From positions 1 to 8,281 of the forward strand of contig CAYSEV010000052.1 in NCBI GenBank assembly GCA_964430295.1: a stretch of DNA of 8,281 bases, given 5' to 3'. A model generated the notes under the pieces. That model had not been told where the DNA came from. It saw nothing but the letters and a program-made list of their open reading frames with translations, and did not search any database. The position numbers and the translations under genes were made by a program. The DNA is from CAYGFH01 sp964430295 (GTDB taxonomy: Bacteria > Patescibacteriota > Microgenomatia > UBA10105 > UBA927). Numbering within the stretch: the stretch's first letter is position 1; each line of letters starts with the position of its first letter. Below are positions 5,556-8,281 of this stretch, piece after piece.

Positions 5556-6531
5556 GGTTTGTCTCCAAAAATATCCGCTTTGCCTGAGTAAGCAGTGCTA
5601 AACGCATGTTACGCAAATATGCGGGTAGTGTCTGCTTTCCGCTTTGTTTGATCATGGTAAGTTGTGCCGCAAGTTGATTGAGAATCTGTACTTCTGATTT
5701 TGCTTTGAGTGTCTCGATTTCCACAGATGTTTTTGACTGAACGATTTTCTGATCTGCTGATGCCTGTGCCAGACTGATCTGGGATGAAACGTGGTTGTGT
5801 GCTGTATTGATGGCGGCAAGTGCTGACTCCACTTCGTTGGGTGGTTCAAGTCCAGTGATAAGTGCCGCATCCAGTGTAATGCCGTACCGTGCTGCGGAGG
5901 ACTGGCATTCTGTGGCCATGTGACTGTTAAATTCGCCTAGGTTTTTTCGAAGATCGTTTATAGATGTGCCAAGAGAAGCCTGCAGGGAATCTTTTGGGCC
6001 CTTTTTAACCGGTGCTTCAAAGTTGGCAATGCGTTCACGAAGGATAGAAATAAAATATCCCATGACATGGGCAATAGGGGATGACACACCAAAGAAAAAT
6101 GCGTATAAGTTTCGCTCTGCCACCGTGTACTGCAACTGACCGCGCAGTTTAATGTTCAGCTGATCTTTAGTGACGGCTTCCAATGACGTATTGTTGTCAT
6201 TGACCATTGGATTTTCCGGATCAAAGGCAATGTCGATAAGCTGTGTGGCGACGGAAACTTTGCGTATTTCTTCCCAGGGAAATTTAAAATACGGGCCGCC
6301 TGGTGGAATGACTTTGAGTTGTGGAAATCGGTAGCGTTCTTTTTCTTCATCACTTAAGGACTTGGCAAAATCAGGGATATCAAGTGTCGATACTCCCTGA
6401 AGACAATCCGCCTTGCCGAACACTGTTTTGACCGCCCGTTCATTTTGTTCGACGACATAAAATCCGGTGAGGACGACCCTGATAAAAAGGTATATACAAA
6501 AACCGATGATGACTGCTGTCATGAGGGGCAT
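5548..6531 (-). CDS. SPFH/band-7 membrane protein, first of a pair
   Basis: The 327-residue product has an N-terminal membrane helix (about 4-24), then an SPFH domain starting GFYVVEQNERAVKTVFGKA. An insert follows (residues about 41-76, charged, ending VIPPGGPYFKFPWEEI). The later motifs LEAVTKDQLNIKLRGQLQY, YAFFFGVSSPIAHVMGYF and SINDLRKNL look highly conserved. The C-terminal third (about 232-300), including ALAAINTAHNHVSSQISLAQ, is alanine- and glutamine-rich and should be coiled coil. I recall near-identical motifs in a distinct SPFH subfamily that occurs in pairs in several phyla. It probably assembles with the downstream SPFH protein, whose start overlaps its stop. The ATG at 6531 is preferred because of a promoter-like TTGCCA-N16-TACTAT ending 6 nt upstream. 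A TTG at 6573 (adding 14 residues) and an ATG at 6522 are alternatives. The SPFH call is firm. Confidence 0.88.
   Translation of the reverse strand: MPLMTAVIIGFCIYLFIRVVLTGFYVVEQNERAVKTVFGKADCLQGVSTLDIPDFAKSLSDEEKERYRFPQLKVIPPGGPYFKFPWEEIRKVSVATQLIDIAFDPENPMVNDNNTSLEAVTKDQLNIKLRGQLQYTVAERNLYAFFFGVSSPIAHVMGYFISILRERIANFEAPVKKGPKDSLQASLGTSINDLRKNLGEFNSHMATECQSSAARYGITLDAALITGLEPPNEVESALAAINTAHNHVSSQISLAQASADQKIVQSKTSVEIETLKAKSEVQILNQLAAQLTMIKQSGKQTLPAYLRNMRLALLTQAKRIFLETNHG
5563..5566 (-). promoter_or_regulatory. Shine-Dalgarno site GGAG for the second SPFH gene
   Basis: On the minus strand, GGAG lies 7 nt before the ATG at 5555, inside the end of the upstream SPFH gene. It fixes the start of the second SPFH protein and shows that this organism can use Shine-Dalgarno initiation for an internal operon gene. 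That contrasts with the promoter-proximal genes, most of which lack such a site. Confidence 0.65.
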
Positions 6532-6537
6532 ATGTTT

Positions 6538-6565
6538 ATAGTACAGCCTGCACGCATTTTGGCAA
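6538..6565 (-). promoter_or_regulatory. Candidate promoter giving a leaderless mRNA for the SPFH pair
   Basis: On the minus strand, TTGCCA (6560-6565, five of six matches to TTGACA) is followed after 16 nt by TACTAT (6538-6543), which ends exactly 6 nt before the ATG at 6531. The 20 nt up to and including this ATG match those before the ATG at 873 in 16 of 20 positions, including all of ATAAACATATG. It lies in the gap after the 238-residue gene, so the SPFH pair may be expressed separately from hflX. Confidence 0.5.
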
Positions 6566-6583
6566 GATGACAATCGAACATAA

Positions 6584-7300
6584 TTATTCCACTATATATT
6601 TCCTCTCGGGAACTGCACCGTCAAAATGTACTTTGCCGTCACTGAATGTGATGGATTTAGCAACCAGTCCGTTTGTTTTTCGGATGCCTGTTTCAAGAAT
6701 GGAAATGATTTCCGATTTTTTATCGTTGACCAGATTCATGGGTACAGGAATACCTGCCACTTCACCTGACATTAACGAAAGAGCAACTTTCCCATTTGAA
6801 ACTGATCCCGAGCCTTTAACATAGACAGGGATTGATGTTCGTGGAATTTTATACTCGTTCATGGCTTTTTCAAGATCCGCTGCCGCAAAGCCAATAGCTG
6901 TAGCATAGGAGAATGCTTTCATCGTGTCTGCAACCGCTGACACCTCTACGGAATTATCCGCATTGATTCTGATCTGAATGTTGCGGAATGGAAAATATTT
7001 GTATCTGGCATGAGAGAGTGCAAGGGCTGTAAGTTCGCTGCTGTCGAGTTCGTAGGTTTTCGGGATTGATCCTTCATACCGGATACTTCCTGCAATCGGA
7101 GCATCTGACGGAAGTGTGTTGACGGCAACTGATGTTTTTTTCTGAGCGGCATCTGCCTGTTCCCGTGTGGCTGTAAGTCCCAGATCTTTAGGTTTGGCCA
7201 TGCCACCAACGGTCGTTGCGACTTTGTAACCTACAAATGCACTGACCCCAACAATCAATACTACAACAGTAAGACATCCGATTCCCAGTACTTTTTTCAT
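6584..7300 (-). CDS. Membrane-anchored protein with possible lipid-binding-like domain, function unknown
   Basis: The 238-residue protein has one N-terminal hydrophobic segment (about 4-30) after a KK start, so the rest should be outside. Cys9 precedes the hydrophobic core and is not in a proper lipobox, so this is an anchor rather than a lipoprotein. A charged, Ala/Gln-rich linker runs from about 42 to 65. The remainder (about 84-236) alternates short helices and beta strands: LDSSELTALALSHA, then FRNIQIRINADNSVEVSAVAD, then VPMNLVNDKKSEIISILETG and SITFSDGKVHFDGAVP. This pattern faintly recalls LmeA/DUF2993- or YpmS-like lipid-binding domains, but I cannot assign it. The ATG at 7300 has AAAGG 10 nt upstream and an extended -10 promoter further up. 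It sits between hflX and the SPFH pair, all on the minus strand, which suggests but does not prove a shared job. Confidence 0.78.
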   Translation of the reverse strand: MKKVLGIGCLTVVVLIVGVSAFVGYKVATTVGGMAKPKDLGLTATREQADAAQKKTSVAVNTLPSDAPIAGSIRYEGSIPKTYELDSSELTALALSHARYKYFPFRNIQIRINADNSVEVSAVADTMKAFSYATAIGFAAADLEKAMNEYKIPRTSIPVYVKGSGSVSNGKVALSLMSGEVAGIPVPMNLVNDKKSEIISILETGIRKTNGLVAKSITFSDGKVHFDGAVPERKYIVE

Positions 7301-7323
7301 AGATGGTCCGCCTTTCGGAGGCT

Positions 7324-7332
7324 ACTATAGCA
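7324..7332 (-). promoter_or_regulatory. Extended -10 promoter for the 238-residue protein gene
   Basis: On the minus strand the sequence reads TGCTATAGT, a TGn extension with a five-of-six -10 hexamer (TATAGT). The transcript would start near 7317, giving a 17-nt leader that contains AAAGG (7311-7315) 10 nt before the ATG. A small hairpin (GCCT..AGGC, 7310-7322) overlaps this site. The -35 region is weak. The promoter suggests the gene is expressed at least partly apart from hflX. Confidence 0.5.
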
Positions 7333-7371
7333 CTCGGGTTTGTTCTCTGTTGTGAGGTAGATAACGTAGTA

Positions 7372-7394
7372 GGAAGTAGGTGGTAGGGGTTAGG
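7372..7394 (+). repeat. Short G-rich GGTA/GTAGG repeat at the end of hflX
   Basis: Five runs of two to four G separated by 1-5 nt lie on the plus strand, across the hflX stop codon. They could form a two-layer G-quadruplex in DNA; the transcript of hflX carries the complementary C-rich strand. It may equally be simple-sequence drift. Confidence 0.35.
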
Positions 7395-8281
7395 AGAGAT
7401 TTAATTTTTGGGGGATGATGGATTCAAGAAGTGTGTCTATACCTTCGCGTGTTTTTGTGGAAGTAAAGACAAAAGGTGTTTCACCCGCTTTTTGTTGTAG
7501 AAAATCCCGGTCGAGATCTGCTGCTGCATCTATTTTATTAAATATATATATCTCTTTTTTTCTGTCTATACCCAGTTGATCAAGGATGTCGTGGACGACG
7601 TTTACCTTGTCTCGCATAAGCGGATCCGATACATCGATCACATGCAAAATACAGTCGGCATGCACTGACTCCATAAGCGTTGATTTGAATGCTTCAATCA
7701 GTGACGGTGGTAAATTTGCAATAAATCCGATGGTGTCTGACAAGAGCACCTTTTTTTGAAGAGAGGGCAGGTATAGTTCTCCGACACTGCTGTCGAGTGT
7801 GGCAAATACTGCGTTTTCCACCAGGTGTTTTTTATGAGTAAGTATATTGAACAACGATGTCTTTCCGGCGTTTGTATATCCGACGATTGAAATTGTCTTC
7901 AGGCCGATATTTTTCCTGTTTTCCATCTGTGTCGCGCGAACCTTTACGGACTTTGCAAGGGCGTCTGTAACCCTCTTCATTTCCCGTTTCCAGTGACGTT
8001 TCATGAGTTCTGTATTCGTTTCCCCGATGCCACGGGTGCCAATGCCCCCACCCTGTCGGGAGAGTACCATCCCCATGCCATAAATGCGGGGACCCATACT
8101 ATACATGCGTGCAAGTTCTATCTGGAGTTTGGCTTCTGTGGTGCGTGCATGACGGGAAAAAATTTCTAAAATAACATCGACCCTATCCCATATGAGCATG
8201 TTTGGTCGGACATCCCAGAACGCTTTCAAAAGAGCAAATTTTTGTGATGGTTTGAGGGTGCCGTTTAAGACAATGGCGTCA
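7390..8281 (-). CDS. hflX: Ribosome-associated GTPase HflX (5' partial)
   Basis: The last 296 residues are visible and the frame runs off the right edge. A TTG at 8229 is not the start, because the upstream codons encode DAIVLNGTLKPSQKFALL, a normal part of the family. Next come RVDVILEIFSRHARTTEAKLQIELA and the GGGIGTRGIGET loop (77-88). The G domain has all five motifs: GYTNAGKTS (134-142), Thr161 in FATLD, DTIGF (182-186), NKID (248-251) and STKT (274-277). HflX binds the 50S subunit and, in studied bacteria, splits stalled ribosomes and helps in heat stress. The usual GTRGPGETQLE reads GTRGIGETNTE here, a mild change. About 130 N-terminal residues are missing if it has the E. coli length. 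It heads the leftward block with the SPFH pair, echoing the hflX-hflK-hflC order. The identification is strong. Confidence 0.95.
   Translation of the reverse strand, partial: DAIVLNGTLKPSQKFALLKAFWDVRPNMLIWDRVDVILEIFSRHARTTEAKLQIELARMYSMGPRIYGMGMVLSRQGGGIGTRGIGETNTELMKRHWKREMKRVTDALAKSVKVRATQMENRKNIGLKTISIVGYTNAGKTSLFNILTHKKHLVENAVFATLDSSVGELYLPSLQKKVLLSDTIGFIANLPPSLIEAFKSTLMESVHADCILHVIDVSDPLMRDKVNVVHDILDQLGIDRKKEIYIFNKIDAAADLDRDFLQQKAGETPFVFTSTKTREGIDTLLESIIPQKLNLS

Noticed and set aside
6571..6573. TTG start for the first SPFH protein
   Set aside because: It would add 14 residues (with two Cys) before the membrane helix, with no ribosome binding site, and would place the candidate promoter inside the gene.
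6519..6581. 20-codon open frame on the minus strand before the first SPFH gene, ending at a TGA that overlaps the ATG at 6522
   Set aside because: The GGAA before it is a weak site, the peptide is unremarkable and it covers the likely promoter, so chance is the simpler explanation.
7372..7394. G-quadruplex acting on hflX mRNA
   Set aside because: The G-rich strand is the template strand of hflX, so the mRNA carries the C-rich complement. Only a DNA structure is possible and the G runs are short.
8227..8229. TTG as the start codon of hflX
   Set aside because: The codons upstream to the window edge encode a typical HflX stretch (NGTLKPSQ), so the gene continues beyond the window.

Overview
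The window is about 8.3 kb of compact bacterial chromosome, roughly 44-45% G+C by eye. It holds ten protein-coding genes and no RNA genes, CRISPR array or insertion sequence that I can support. The most likely source is a Candidate Phyla Radiation (Patescibacteria) genome. Two features point there. A 455-residue membrane protein carries a CPDGSAVGR...CEFAPC cysteine motif, and a cysteine-rich secreted protein carries a domain around KTWWFDANLN...CSPACVVSEE. From memory, both recur in predicted surface proteins of that group. The standard code fits: no gene needs TGA read as an amino acid, and only one of the ten stops is TGA.

Layout. The left edge holds the last 57 residues of FtsK (+). Next come a small multi-pass membrane protein (-), a cysteine-rich anchored protein (+), a two-gene leftward block (C39-like papain-fold peptidase with TPR repeats, then the 455-residue modular protein), a rightward L,D-transpeptidase, and a leftward block that reads hflX (cut by the right edge), a 238-residue membrane-anchored protein, and two SPFH/band-7 proteins whose genes overlap by 8 bp.

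How the genes relate. Most products act at the cell envelope. The L,D-transpeptidase would cross-link or modify peptidoglycan. The C39/TPR protein and the two cysteine-bearing proteins are predicted to be membrane-anchored with their domains outside. The SPFH pair should form a membrane scaffold or cage. The order hflX then two SPFH genes recalls hflX-hflK-hflC of Escherichia coli, but the SPFH proteins are not clear HflK/HflC orthologues and an extra gene sits between.

The most interesting signal is in the promoters. Several genes have a -10-like hexamer ending 6 or 7 nt before their start codon and no usable Shine-Dalgarno sequence, as expected for leaderless mRNAs. The internal gene of the SPFH pair has a clear GGAG ribosome binding site instead. 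By this reading the transpeptidase and C39 genes are head-to-head and overlap by 23 bp at their 5' ends, each with its promoter inside the other's coding sequence. The transpeptidase also overlaps the SPFH gene by 124 bp at its 3' end. I see no obvious new defence or mobile system.
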